Source of the DNA: CAVPXC01 sp963709505
GTDB taxonomy: Bacteria; Chloroflexota; Anaerolineae; JAAEKA01
Reading direction: 5' to 3'
Length of the DNA stretch: 64,000 bases
NCBI GenBank assembly: GCA_963709505.1
Contig: CAVPXC010000026.1
Location: forward strand, 62,001-126,000
Shown: positions 8,403 to 19,477 of the stretch, piece after piece
Layout: the number at the start of each line of letters is the position of its first letter
How positions within the stretch are numbered: the stretch's first letter is position 1
Notes under the pieces: generated by a model
Told to the model about the DNA's origin: nothing
Seen by the model: the letters and a program-made list of their open reading frames with translations, nothing else
Database searches by the model: none
Translations under genes and position numbers: made by a program

Positions 8403-9269
8403 ATGAACACTATCGACCTGCACTGCCACACCACCGCCTCCGACGGCAAATACACCCCTACCCAACTCGTGCAGATGGCTGCCGAGATGGATCTGCGCGC
8501 GATTGCGGTGTGCGATCACGATTCGACCGAAGGGCTGGCGGAGGCCCTCGCCGTAGCCTCGAAGCTGGGCGTCGAGGTCATCCCCTGCGTCGAGTTGAGC
8601 TGCGACGTGGCTGAAGGCGAGCTGCACATGCTGGGCTACTATCCTGATTATGACAATACTGGCTTCCAGGCCGAACTTAGCCGGTTGCGCGAGGGCCGGG
8701 TGGGTCGAGCTGAGGGCATGGTGCGCAAACTGGTCGCGTTGGGCTACCCAATCACTTTCGAGCGAGTCCAGCAACTGGCGGGCGCCGGGTCGATCGGCCG
8801 GCCGCACGTCGCACAGGCACTGATCGAAGCCAAGCTCGTGCGCAACAAAAACGAGGCCTTTGACAAGCTCATCGGCCGCAACGGCCCGGCCTACGTCGAG
8901 CGCGCCAAGCTATCGCCGGCCGACGCCTGCCGGCTGGTCCGCAGCGTCGGCGGCCTGCCGGTCTTCGCGCATCCTTTCATCATCATGGCGGACGGCTATA
9001 CAAAGGAACCGTTGCCGGTTGATGCTTCGCTGCCGGAGCTAGTGGAGGCCGGCCTGGCCGGTCTTGAGACCTATTATCCCTCCTACACCCCCGGGCATAT
9101 CGAACGGCTACGGCGGTTGGCACGTCAGTATGGGCTGATCGTCACCGGTGGCTCCGATTTCCACGGCGAAGGCAGCGCGGGCGCGCCGCTGGGCAGCATC
9201 TACGTGCCCGCCAAATGCCTAACCGCGTTGAAACAAGCGCATGCAGTCGCTGCAGCAGCCCAAAGCTGA
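8403..9269 (+). CDS. PHP-domain phosphoesterase (RNase AM / YciV-like)
   Basis: A 288-aa metal-dependent phosphoesterase. PHP motifs are visible in order: DLHCHTTASDG at the N-terminus, the VCDHDST motif, the PCVELS motif, GRPHVAQAL, the PVFAHP His and GGSDFHGE near the C-terminus. These match the YciV/RNase AM family (5'-3' exoribonuclease on short RNAs and 3',5'-bisphosphate nucleotides), although only the phosphoesterase class is certain. Confidence 0.88.
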   Translation: MNTIDLHCHTTASDGKYTPTQLVQMAAEMDLRAIAVCDHDSTEGLAEALAVASKLGVEVIPCVELSCDVAEGELHMLGYYPDYDNTGFQAELSRLREGRVGRAEGMVRKLVALGYPITFERVQQLAGAGSIGRPHVAQALIEAKLVRNKNEAFDKLIGRNGPAYVERAKLSPADACRLVRSVGGLPVFAHPFIIMADGYTKEPLPVDASLPELVEAGLAGLETYYPSYTPGHIERLRRLARQYGLIVTGGSDFHGEGSAGAPLGSIYVPAKCLTALKQAHAVAAAAQS

Positions 9270-9285
9270 CCTACCATGTGCCATC

Positions 9286-9324
9286 GGCCTATCTGCCATT
9301 TGCAACCTGTCATCTGCAACCTCC
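9286..9324 (+). repeat. Short heptamer tract (TGCAACC type)
   Basis: Units TTGCAACC, TGTCATC and TGCAACC end four bases before the ATG at 9325. The tract is weaker and shorter than the others. Confidence 0.45.
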
Positions 9325-10119
9325 ATGCTCAATTTCGCCATCAACCTCGCCCGGCAAGCCGGTGAACTGCTGCGCCAGGGCCATGCGCGCGGTGTCGATA
9401 CCATCATCACTAAACAGAGTGCGGTCGACCTTGTAACCGAAGTTGATCTGGCCTCGGACAAGCTAATCAGCGAAAGCCTGCGCGAGCGATTTCCAGACCA
9501 CGCGATCTTGACTGAGGAGGCGAGCATGGATCTCCCGGAGCGAGGCCCGGTGTGGGTCGTCGATCCACTCGACGGCACTACCAACTTCGCTCATGGGTAT
9601 CCCGTGTTTAGTGTCACCTTGGCGCTGCTCATCGATCGGGAAATCCAGCTAGGCGTCATCTACGATCCGTTGCGCGATGAAACCTTTTGGGCGCAACGCG
9701 GGCACGGCGCCTGGCGCAACGGCCAGGGCATGCAGGTCTCGACCACAGCCGAGCTGGGCCGGAGCCTGCTGGCTACCGGCTTTGCCTATGACCGGGCTAG
9801 CAACCCGGACAACAACTTGGCCGAATTCAGCCACTTTATGCCCAAAACCCGTGGAGTCCGGCGGGCCGGCTCCGCGGCCTTGGAACTCGCCTTTACGGCC
9901 GTCGGCTGGCTGGACGGATATTGGGAGAAAGGCCTGCACGTTTGGGATACCGCTGCAGGGGTCTTGATGGTGCGTGAGGCTGGCGGGATCGCTACCACCT
10001 ATGCCGGCCGGCCTTGGCGGCCGGGCGACCGGAACGTGGTCGTCAGCAATGGCGTCCTGCATGAAGCCTTGCTTTCCGGCCTACAGCAAGCACGTCTCAA
10101 GCTGCCAGAACTGGACTGA
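9325..10119 (+). CDS. Inositol monophosphatase family protein (SuhB-like)
   Basis: A 264-aa Mg-dependent, Li-sensitive-type phosphatase. Metal-binding motifs are complete: the TEEAS segment (Glu), DPLDGTTNF (around residue 77) and the C-terminal WDTAAGVLMVREAGG. ATG 9325 gives the family-typical N-terminus (LNFAINLARQAGELL); upstream in-frame codons fall in repeat sequence and the previous gene. It may act on inositol phosphate, histidinol phosphate or related substrates. It is adjacent to a PHP phosphoesterase on the same strand. Confidence 0.88.
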   Translation: MLNFAINLARQAGELLRQGHARGVDTIITKQSAVDLVTEVDLASDKLISESLRERFPDHAILTEEASMDLPERGPVWVVDPLDGTTNFAHGYPVFSVTLALLIDREIQLGVIYDPLRDETFWAQRGHGAWRNGQGMQVSTTAELGRSLLATGFAYDRASNPDNNLAEFSHFMPKTRGVRRAGSAALELAFTAVGWLDGYWEKGLHVWDTAAGVLMVREAGGIATTYAGRPWRPGDRNVVVSNGVLHEALLSGLQQARLKLPELD

Positions 10120-10134
10120 ATAGCAAATACTGAT

Positions 10135-11286
10135 ATGTACTTGGACAACAAAAGCCATCGACGGCGACGCAAACGCTCACCGCTTCCGATAATAGTCTTC
10201 GCGATTTTGATCGTGCTGGGGGCCGGCTACCTGGCCAATCAGCGTTACAGCCTGCTGCGCAACCCGTTCGAGACGCCGGAACCCTCTCCTACGCCGACGC
10301 GTACGACGCTGTCGTTCCTCGACGAAGCGCAAGGCTACCTGGACCAGGGCAAGGTGCTAGAAGCCGCAGAGACCCTGGAGGCCGTGCGCGAGCGTGAGCC
10401 AGATAATGACGAGGTCCGCAGGCAACAGGCACAACTGTGGATCTATGCGAGCAAATACGACGAGGCACTTGCCGCGGCGCAGGAAGCCGTCGCTATCAAC
10501 CCGGACGACGTTCGCAATCAGATTATTCTGGCCGCAGCGTTCGACTGGAGCGGCCAATACGACGACGGCTACACGACAGCCCAGCTCGCCGTGCAGATGG
10601 ATCCGCAGTCAGCCGAGGCGCGCGCCCGTTTGGCCGAGGTTCTCGCCGACCTGGGAAGTTGGCAACAGGCTGTCCAGGAGGCCGAAACCGCCATCGAGCT
10701 CGACCCGCGCAGCTTTGAGGCCATACGGATACGCGGCTATACGCTTGAAGTTCAGGGCCACTACACTGAGGCGCTTGAGTTTTACCAGCGGGCAGCCGAG
10801 CTTGAGCCGAAACTGTCCTTCATCTACCTGATCATGGGACGCAACTACCGCGCTTTGGACAAACCTACCGAGGCCATCGCCAACTTCCGCAAAGGGCTCG
10901 AGAATGCGCCGGACGATCCCTTTCTGCGCTTCGAACTTGGCAAGACCCTGTTCCAAGTGGGGGACCAGGAGCTTGGCCTGCGCGAGCTGCGCAAAGCGGT
11001 GGAACTGAAGCCCGACATGCCCGATGCCTATCAGCAACTCGGTATCGGTCTCTATCTGCGTCGCGCTTACGAAGACGCTATCGAGAACTTGAAAAAAGCC
11101 ATCGAACTGGGCAACAAATCGGCCCTGAGTTACTATATCCTCGGCCGGTCCTATCTCAATCTCGAGGAAGTGGACTGTGAAAACGCTGTGCCGTGGCTCA
11201 AGAAGGCGCTGGAGACCGATGCGGACATGATCCCGGCTGACGACGCCCAAGCAGGCATCGAGCGCTGCGGCGAGACGGCGCCGTAG
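10135..11286 (+). CDS. Membrane-anchored TPR protein
   Basis: A 383-aa protein with a basic N-terminus, one membrane segment (about residues 18-38), a short Pro/Thr linker and then at least seven tetratricopeptide repeats. Visible units include GQYDDGYTTAQLAVQMDPQS, YTEALEFYQRAAELEP and AYEDAIENLKKAIELG. The repeats face outward if the single segment acts as a signal anchor. It probably serves as an assembly scaffold; no enzymatic domain is present. Confidence 0.82.
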   Translation: MYLDNKSHRRRRKRSPLPIIVFAILIVLGAGYLANQRYSLLRNPFETPEPSPTPTRTTLSFLDEAQGYLDQGKVLEAAETLEAVREREPDNDEVRRQQAQLWIYASKYDEALAAAQEAVAINPDDVRNQIILAAAFDWSGQYDDGYTTAQLAVQMDPQSAEARARLAEVLADLGSWQQAVQEAETAIELDPRSFEAIRIRGYTLEVQGHYTEALEFYQRAAELEPKLSFIYLIMGRNYRALDKPTEAIANFRKGLENAPDDPFLRFELGKTLFQVGDQELGLRELRKAVELKPDMPDAYQQLGIGLYLRRAYEDAIENLKKAIELGNKSALSYYILGRSYLNLEEVDCENAVPWLKKALETDADMIPADDAQAGIERCGETAP

Positions 11287-11337
11287 GGTGATCAACCGGC
11301 TTGTACTGATCTTGAGGTTGGAATTTAACAGACAATC

Positions 11338-11400
11338 ACCTCGGTGGCAGGTGGCAGGTTGCATAAAGCGTGCTACTTGCGACCTGCAACCTGCGACCCC
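11338..11400. repeat. Heptamer array (GGTGGCA / TGCGACC) foldback
   Basis: GGTGGCAGGTGGCAGG on the left can pair with the TGCGACCTGCAACC units on the right. It lies in the 315-base gap between the TPR gene and groES; the rest of that gap holds the groE promoter and operator. Confidence 0.75.
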
Positions 11401-11461
11401 GGCGAAAACGAGTATTCAGTATGAACCTCGTCATCTGCCGTATTACACTTGCTTTTCAAAT

Positions 11462-11490
11462 TTGACCGTTTCCAAGACCTGTTGTAAACT
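11462..11490 (+). promoter_or_regulatory. groESL promoter
   Basis: TTGACC (11462-11467), a 17-bp spacer and TAAACT (11485-11490). The predicted transcription start falls at about 11497, at the left edge of the CIRCE operator, so a bound repressor would block initiation. Confidence 0.75.
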
Positions 11491-11498
11491 ACTGGCCG

Positions 11499-11525
11499 TT
11501 AGCACTCAAACACGTAGAGTGCTAA
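11499..11525. promoter_or_regulatory. CIRCE operator (HrcA binding site)
   Basis: A perfect match to the consensus: TTAGCACTC, a 9-base spacer, then GAGTGCTAA. It lies between the groE promoter and groES. HrcA repression, relieved on heat stress, is established for this element; hrcA itself is not in the window. Confidence 0.97.
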
Positions 11526-11601
11526 CGGCCCTGATTTTCTGGGTCAGCCATGTGCAGCAGCTAAACACAAATCACTTTTTACAGGAGGACAAAGAATACC
11601 T

Positions 11602-11892
11602 ATGACCCTCAAACCGCTTGGTGATCGCTTGCTGGTCAAGCCAATCGAGCAAGAAGAGAAGACCGCATCAGGCATTATCCTACCGGAGACGGCCAAGGAG
11701 AAGCCCCAGGAGGGCGAGGTGCTTGCTGTGGGTCCCGGCGTGCGCAAGGAAGACGGCGCCCGCGTCGAGATGGATGTCAAAGTGAATGACATCGTGCTGT
11801 ATGCCAAGTATGCTGGCACCGAGGTCAAGATGGAAGGCATCAAGTACCTCATCCTGCGCGAGAGCGATATTCTCGCCATCGTCCAGAAATAA
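11602..11892 (+). CDS. groES: Co-chaperonin GroES
   Basis: The 96-aa heptameric lid of the chaperonin. It has the N-terminal LKPLGDRLLVKP, the mobile-loop region EEKTASGIILPE and the closing VKMEGIKYLILRESDILAI. A strong ribosome binding site (AGGAGG, 11583-11588) lies upstream. It is followed by groEL after about 60 nt. Confidence 0.97.
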   Translation: MTLKPLGDRLLVKPIEQEEKTASGIILPETAKEKPQEGEVLAVGPGVRKEDGARVEMDVKVNDIVLYAKYAGTEVKMEGIKYLILRESDILAIVQK

Positions 11893-11952
11893 GCTAGCTG
11901 GCCGAACAGAGTTTGAGATCGAACGAATTCTGACGAGGAGCAAAGAACAACC

Positions 11953-13598
<1,646 letters not shown>

Positions 13599-13617
13599 GT
13601 CCCACAGTTGCTTAATC

Positions 13618-13649
13618 GAAAGGACCTTTCTTCCGAGAAAGGTCCTTTC
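13618..13649 (+). terminator. groESL hairpin 1
   Basis: Stem GAAAGGACCTTTC, loop TTCCGA, complementary arm. It lies 20 nt after the groEL stop. The T-rich right arm could aid termination, though a long T-run is absent. Confidence 0.65.
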
Positions 13650-13667
13650 TAAAACTGGGCGTACACC

Positions 13668-13705
13668 AAAGAAAGGACCTTTCTTCCGAGAAAGGTCCTT
13701 TCTTT
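13668..13705 (+). terminator. groESL hairpin 2, copy of hairpin 1
   Basis: The same stem and TTCCGA loop as 13618-13649, extended by AAA and TTT at its ends. Related hairpins recur at 57678-57819. The remaining stretch to 14035 holds no gene that I can support. Confidence 0.65.
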
Positions 13706-14035
13706 GCGGGTGGTGTTATAGGGTTGCGCAAAAAATCGGAGTTGAACACTCAACCCATCAAGCGGTTCCTCCTGATAGTCGAGGTGTGTAGGCGATCTTC
13801 TTATCCTGAGACTTAACGTCGCTCGCGAGGCCATCACTAAATCCCTTGCACACGATACCGCCCTATGGTAAGATGGCACGGCCTATGGATCACAGCGTCT
13901 CACCACTAAACGTAGCCGGTGTCCCCCGCGGCCGCTCCGTAAGCACCACTTCGTCTTGGGCTAGTACTGCTTAGCTGTGCCGCACGCCTTCTTCAATAGA
14001 ATTGCATCTGCATCAAATCGATGGGTGGAGAGAGA

Positions 14036-14065
14036 TTACCAAACCTTTGGGCGTCATGATATAAT
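14036..14065 (+). promoter_or_regulatory. Promoter giving a leaderless ABC transporter transcript
   Basis: TTACCA (14036-14041), 18-bp spacer and a perfect TATAAT (14060-14065). Only 7 bases separate the -10 box from ATG 14073, so transcription should begin at or next to the start codon. Confidence 0.6.
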
Positions 14066-14072
14066 CCTCGCC

Positions 14073-15086
14073 ATGGCTGTTTTGGCAATTCATACCGAGG
14101 AATTGAGCAAGCATTTTACCACCCCACGTACACTGCGTCAGGTGCTACGCGCGCCGCGTTCTGGCCAAGCGTCCTCCGATAGCCGCACCACGGTGGCCGT
14201 GGATCACGTCTCGCTTGATGTGCGCGCTGGCGAGTTGTACGGCCTGCTAGGGCCAAACGGCGCCGGTAAGACCACACTGATCAAGCTGCTAAGCACCATG
14301 ATTGTTCCTAGCAGCGGCCAGGGCGCGATATTCGGCACGGATTTGCAGCATTCGGGGCAAATCCGCCAGATGGTGGGCATGGCTACCGGCGACGAGCGCA
14401 GCTTCTACTGGCGTCTCACCGGTCGGCACAACCTGGAGTTCTTCGGCGCACTTTGCGGACTCGACGCAAGCCAGGCTCGCCGCCGATCAACGGAGCTGAT
14501 CGAGCAAGTCGGCCTGACAGAGAAGGCCGATCGTCAGTTTCGAACGTACTCCAGCGGCCAAAAACAGCGTCTAAGCATCGCGCGAGCCTTGCTGAATCGT
14601 CCCCGGATGCTCTTTCTAGACGAACCCACGCGCAGCCTCGATCCTACGGCGACGTTCCGGCTACACGAGTTTATCGAAACGGAGCTGCTAAAGCGCGATG
14701 GCATGACCATCCTGCTCACGACTCATCGCCTGGACGAAGCTGATCGGCTTAGCCACCGCATCGGTATCATGGACAAGGGCCGGCTTCGCGCCCAGGGGAC
14801 GCCCGACGAGCTTCGAGCGAGGCTCGGCCCCACGGTTGAATTCAGGATCACCATAACCGGCCTGATAGCCGATCCTGCAGCCCTTGGTGCGGGCTTGCCC
14901 GGCGCGTTTCAGGCAGAACCACTGGCCGAAGCCGGCAGTTGGCTGCTACAACTCCAGGTCACCGAGGGCGATCAAGCCCTGGCAACCTGCATCAGCCGTA
15001 TCGTGGAAGCTGGCGGCCAAATCCGCGACGTCCAGCGCGAGCTGCCATCTTTGGATCAAGTCTTTCAGAGATTTACCCGGAACTAG
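14073..15086 (+). CDS. ABC transporter ATP-binding protein (ABC-2 exporter, DrrA-like)
   Basis: A 337-aa cytoplasmic ATPase. The ABC signatures are complete: Walker A GPNGAGKTT, Q-loop region, signature YSSGQKQRLSIARALL, Walker B MLFLDEPT and the switch His in LLTTHRLDEADRL. The C-terminal 80 residues form the regulatory domain typical of DrrA-type exporters. ATG 14073 is preferred over upstream in-frame codons because the TATAAT box lies 7 nt before it. The permease follows 15 nt downstream. Confidence 0.9.
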   Translation: MAVLAIHTEELSKHFTTPRTLRQVLRAPRSGQASSDSRTTVAVDHVSLDVRAGELYGLLGPNGAGKTTLIKLLSTMIVPSSGQGAIFGTDLQHSGQIRQMVGMATGDERSFYWRLTGRHNLEFFGALCGLDASQARRRSTELIEQVGLTEKADRQFRTYSSGQKQRLSIARALLNRPRMLFLDEPTRSLDPTATFRLHEFIETELLKRDGMTILLTTHRLDEADRLSHRIGIMDKGRLRAQGTPDELRARLGPTVEFRITITGLIADPAALGAGLPGAFQAEPLAEAGSWLLQLQVTEGDQALATCISRIVEAGGQIRDVQRELPSLDQVFQRFTRN

Positions 15087-15101
15087 TCCCTGCTGGCAGC
15101 C

Positions 15102-15905
15102 ATGCACCGAGCACTTGCCTTCTTACGCCGCGACTTGAGCCTGCAGCTCAGCTATCGCTTCTCGTTTGCGCTGCAGTTCTTTGGGATCTTCTTTAACCTC
15201 TTGGTTTTCTATTTTCTCAGCCAGTTGGTCGGCGTGTCCGCAGCCCCATATCTCAAGCCCTATGGTGGCAACTACTTTGCCTTCGTGCTCATCGGGTTGG
15301 CGTTCTCTGGCTATTTCGGTGTTGGCCTGAACGGCTTTTCCAGCAATCTGCGAGAGGCTCAAACTACCGGCACGCTCGAAGCCATGTTGATGACGCCCAC
15401 TCGGCTGAGCACGGTGATCATGTCGAGCAGCCTGTATGACTATGGCCTCGTAACCTTCCAGGTACTGGTGTATCTTGGGTTGGGTGCGCTTCTGTTTGGT
15501 GTGCAATTCGGGGCTGGCAACATCCCGGCGGCATTTGTCGTGCTGGTTCTGACCATCATAGCAATGACCGGCCTAGGCATTATCGCAGCTAGCTTTATCA
15601 TGGTGGTGAAGCGCGGTGAGCCTGTGACGATTCTCATCAGCAGTTTGGCGACATTGTTGGGCGGAGTTTACTACCCGGTTCAATTGATGCCGGAGGCACT
15701 CCAGAAGCTGTCACGCCTGTTGCCGATCACCTACTCGCTCGATGCCATGCGTCGTGCCTTGCTAACGGATGCTTCTTTTCAAGAAATAATGCCGGATATC
15801 ATTGCGTTGGTCATCTTCTGCGTTGTTCTCGTTCCGTTGAGTCTGCTCATTTTTCGTTATGCCGTGCACCGTGCAAAAGTTGACGGTAGTCTAGCGCATT
15901 TCTAA
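15102..15905 (+). CDS. ABC-2 type transporter permease
   Basis: A 267-aa membrane protein with about six hydrophobic segments and the ABC-2 pattern: an N-terminal cytoplasmic RRDLSLQLSYR, the NLREAQTTGTLEAMLMTPTR coupling loop and the C-terminal PVQLMPEALQKLSRLLPITY segment. It pairs with the ATPase just upstream. The substrate is not evident; drug, lipid or polysaccharide export is possible. Confidence 0.88.
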   Translation: MHRALAFLRRDLSLQLSYRFSFALQFFGIFFNLLVFYFLSQLVGVSAAPYLKPYGGNYFAFVLIGLAFSGYFGVGLNGFSSNLREAQTTGTLEAMLMTPTRLSTVIMSSSLYDYGLVTFQVLVYLGLGALLFGVQFGAGNIPAAFVVLVLTIIAMTGLGIIAASFIMVVKRGEPVTILISSLATLLGGVYYPVQLMPEALQKLSRLLPITYSLDAMRRALLTDASFQEIMPDIIALVIFCVVLVPLSLLIFRYAVHRAKVDGSLAHF

Positions 15906-15912
15906 ACCGAGG

Positions 15913-15965
15913 CCAAGGTCAAACCAATAGTAGACCCGCTCGGCAGGGACGCCTCGCAGATCTAC
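15913..15965. mobile_element. Fragment of the CCAAGGT-type inverted-repeat element
   Basis: Begins CCAAGGTCAAA, followed by the GACCCGCTCGGC...GACGCCTCGC block. The same two blocks, in the same order, occur in the full element at 61893-62020. The right half is missing. It overlaps the stop of the minus-strand peptidase gene. Confidence 0.6.
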
Positions 15966-18214
15966 TGTAGGGTCGGTTTTTGCAGCCGCAATGCAGGGTC
16001 GCCAAGCAACGCAAAAGTCTCAATCAAGTCCTGCATGATGTCGCGCTCAAGCGTCAGGTCCTGTTTGCCGAGCATAATGGCCTCGCCAACCGTTGGTGCA
16101 TCGCCGAACAAATGCGTGTAAATGCTGCCGGCCAGTTGACTCTGATCGCTAGCCAAAGACTCGCTGGTCGGCACCAGTGCCGCCACGACACCACCATTCG
16201 GCTTGAGCAGCAACTCCTCGCCCATGCTCGTGGCTTGGGGATGGTGGAAGTAGCCTACCAGGCACGTCATAGTCATCATAAAAGGCAACGCCTTGTTATT
16301 GAGCTTGCTGACATCGTCGGTCTGAAAGATCTTTTCCTTGGACCAAACGTTCATGCTGCCGTGTCCGACATACGTCACGAAGCCCACTCCATCTTTGAGG
16401 TTCTGAACTAGCTCCGAGTTTGCATTCTCAGTCTTACCGAGATACACCTTCTCAACCTGGTAGCTCTTCGGCAGATAGTTATTGGCGAGGTCGTCGGCGA
16501 TGGTTTGGAAATTGCTTTCCTTGTCGTCAGCCACAAAAAGGGCCCTACTCGCCCATTCACCCGCATTAGCGTCCTGCTCATAGTCAAGCGTCTTGGCGAC
16601 TACATCCGCTACCTGTTGCGGGGTTTGAGCCGGGATGCGCCCAACGGCCATATCAGGCCGATCGTCTTTCTCATCGAGACTGGCAAACCAGTTGTCGCTA
16701 GCGGTCTCGCCGACGAAATGAGTTGCCAGTAGATAAGTAGGCACGAAGTTGGGCGTGGACTTGGGCAAGAAGCCGAGGTAGTCGTAGCTGGTATCACCTA
16801 CCAGTAGTAGAAAGCGCGGCGCTGTGCCCGCCCAGTGATCGCGGGCATAGATCATATACTCTCGAATGGCGGCAGGATCCGGCATACCATAGCTGAACGT
16901 GTCGTAAACGTCGTCGATGGATGCCACAGTCACTCGCAAACCCTGAGAGCGACGATAGTCCATGAGAGGCTGCAGTGCCTCGATGAAGTCCGGATGTGTC
17001 ACCGCAATGTAGTCAGCGCCGGTGGCATTTTGTCTCAGATCGACGCCAGTGGCTGGCTCGATCGCCACCGGAGCAAGCAGGGCTTCCTGGTTCGCAGCTA
17101 CATAGGTGTGCTTCCCAGAGACAGCTTTATCTTGAAAGCGCAGCGTACCCGACTCGGTCTGGGCGCCATCGAGTTGCTGCGGAGCCATCGGATCGGTCAC
17201 GTCCCATAGCAGGACGTCACCGGAGCCAAGTTCTTGCACCGCTACCGGCTCACCAGCCTGTGCTGTGAACTCCAGGCGGCCGTCTTTCGCTACGAGCTTT
17301 CGTGAGTACGCCAGATCGAACTCGGTCGAGATAGATCACATCGACGTTGGCCTGGGTATCGCCCGGAGCGATCAACGCGAGCGAGTTGCCGGTTTCCTGT
17401 AAGGTTGCGGCAGGGATCGTCGCAGTGATCGTGTGCCAGCCCTTGCCGTCCCACGTGCGATCGGCCACATCTTGGCCGTTCACGCGCAGTATGGCGTGAT
17501 GATCGGGCTGTTCCTGATCCTCCGTGTTGCCCCAGAGTGAAACAGCCAGATCCGCGTCTCCGCCTGCCCACATGGGGAGGTCAAGTGTGACGGTGTATGT
17601 GCCTGGCGCAAAGACCGACTGCCACAGCCAGTGGTCTGTACCCGCTGGGGTTTGCGATAGATACTGCGTTGACTTTTCCAGATGCTGGGTTGCCTGGAAG
17701 GAATCAATCGGTTCCGCCTGGACCACCGACACTGTTCGGGTCATCGGTTGGATGGCGGATGCTTCCATCTCTGGCGCCCAGCGCAGCCAGTACACGTTGT
17801 TCAGGTCATACCGGCTCGCGCGGGCTGACCATAAAACACGATATCCAGATCTGAGCCGTCACTCTGGGTAAGGAAGGGCACCGCCGCGCCACCCAGGCTC
17901 AGCAAGAGCCGGTCCGGATGGTGAGCCTGAAGATCGAAGCCGACCTGGTTCAGTGTCTTCCCCGGTACCCGCATCAAGCCCGATTGATTGACGGAGATCT
18001 TGACACCGTCAATGGGCTTGGTGCTCACCTGGGACTGAGTAGCGCTGGCCTGGGCCGGGAGTTCCTTGCCCGGAGGCGTCTCGCCAGCTTGTGCGGCTCG
18101 ATTCTTGCCCCCACAGCCGGCGAGACTAAGCCCAGCCGCCATCACCACCATGAGCATCACGATGGGTACCATCGGATGCCGCTGTTTGTTCACTGCAGTT
18201 GATTGACGAAGCAT
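15962..18214 (-). CDS. PorU-like C25 (gingipain-family) cysteine peptidase, lipoprotein, two frameshifts
   Basis: About 750 aa after repair. The N-terminus is a lipoprotein signal (hydrophobic stretch ending LSLAGC). It is followed by the module common to PorU-type proteins (VKISVNQSGLMRVPGKTL ... LDIVFYG ... LNNVYWLRW), a beta-sandwich and the C25 catalytic domain. The catalytic His is in VTYVGHGSMNVW and the Cys in MTMTCLVGYF. Frames change near 17,805 and 17,315. C25 enzymes cleave after Arg or Lys, and PorU acts as a sortase for type IX cargo; whether this protein processes or attaches its neighbours is inference. It is the last gene of the alternating FnIII/C25 set. Confidence 0.8.
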
Positions 18215-18311
18215 CCAGTCTCTTCTATACAAGGCACTAGTGGAAACAAAAAGTATCTTAGCATGAGCGGCTCGTTGAATGTAACGAGCTGCCTAGGGCC
18301 ATCGGACGGTA

Positions 18312-19326
18312 TTAGCGACGTCGCCAGACGACGAGTGCGGCCAGGGCCAGGACCACGGCGCCTACCAAGCTTGCGCCGCCCAAGATCAACAACAGGCTTC
18401 CGCTGCCGCTGCTCGATTCGGTTGCCGTTGCTGGCCGAGGTGTGGCTGTCGGCCGGGCGAGGCGCTCTGTCGACGGAGCAGCGCCGGAAGTCGCCTCTTG
18501 AGCGACCGCCTGCGGAGTCGGGTTCGTCGTGTCCAGGCTTGGCGTCACATCAGATGCGGCTGCTCCAGCGACCTCCGCATCGAGAACCTGTGTCGGCGTG
18601 GGTGGAACTTGAGGCACTTGATCGGTCGGTGACGTAAGCCCTTCTGCGACTGCGTTCACCGTAGCGCCCGACTTGGAATCAGGTGTTGGCACATCGGGGT
18701 TAGGCGCTACTCCTTCGATGGTGGGAGTAGGAACAGAAACAACTGGTGTACTCGTCGGTTGGTTCGGTTGCGTTTGTTGCACCGAGACGGGAGTATTAGT
18801 CGCCTGAGGAAGGACGGTGAACGTGGCGGTTGGATCAGGCGGGCGTGTAGTGGGCGTATTCGAGGCGGCTGCGGTGGTCGCCGTCGGGATGCTTGTTGGA
18901 GCCTGCGTGGGGGCGGTCAACGTGGTAGTTGGCGTGGGTGTGTTGGCCGGCGCGTTTGGTATCACAGGCCCCGGATTGAGAGGTGCTGATCAATACATCT
19001 TCACCGGTAGATGTGAGCTCGTACAGCCAATAATAGTACGGCTGGTCAGGAGTTAGGCCTGAATCTGTATGGTTGTATGACGCGCCTGAGACGGGCGATC
19101 CAGTGTTTAGCATTTCCACTATGACAGTCGCTTGTTGCACGTTGTTTGTCGTCCAGCGTCTCACACGAAAGCCAGCTGTGTCGGTTTCGGTCTCGGTCTC
19201 CCACAACACCTTGAGTTCTGTCGGAGTGGCGCCGGGGTCTACTCTGAAATACAGCAGGCCCACATTGGCCTGGGCCACTGGCGCCATTCCGCCCAGCCAA
19301 CTGAACCCGAGTAAGAAGAGAGCCAA
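18312..19326 (-). CDS. FnIII-domain surface protein with Thr/Pro stalk and C-terminal anchor, frameshifted
   Basis: About 337 aa after repair of a shift near 18,970. The order is a signal peptide, a fibronectin-III-like domain (LKVLWETETETDTAGFRV ... DQPYYYWLYELTS), a long Thr/Pro-rich stalk of about 150 residues (many TPT units) and a C-terminal SGSGSLLLILGG membrane segment closed by WRRR. The architecture is that of a wall- or membrane-tethered display protein. It lies between the two C25 peptidase genes on the same strand, with gaps of about 100-150 bases. Confidence 0.75.
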
Positions 19327-19477
19327 TAGTACAAGCAGTGTTTTTGGGTATCGATGAGTTATAGTATTACGTCGTCACTCCTTGAGTGGCCTGATGGAAG
19401 GCTCGAGCAAAGGCGTTCGGGCTTGGCTGGCCACCGAGTGATGGCAGCACATAGGAAAGGGCGTATCAATGTCAGTT

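Noticed and set aside
13706..14035. Possible RNA gene or short protein after groEL
   Set aside because: No tRNA-like arms, no stable long structure and no coding-quality frame with a ribosome binding site were seen.
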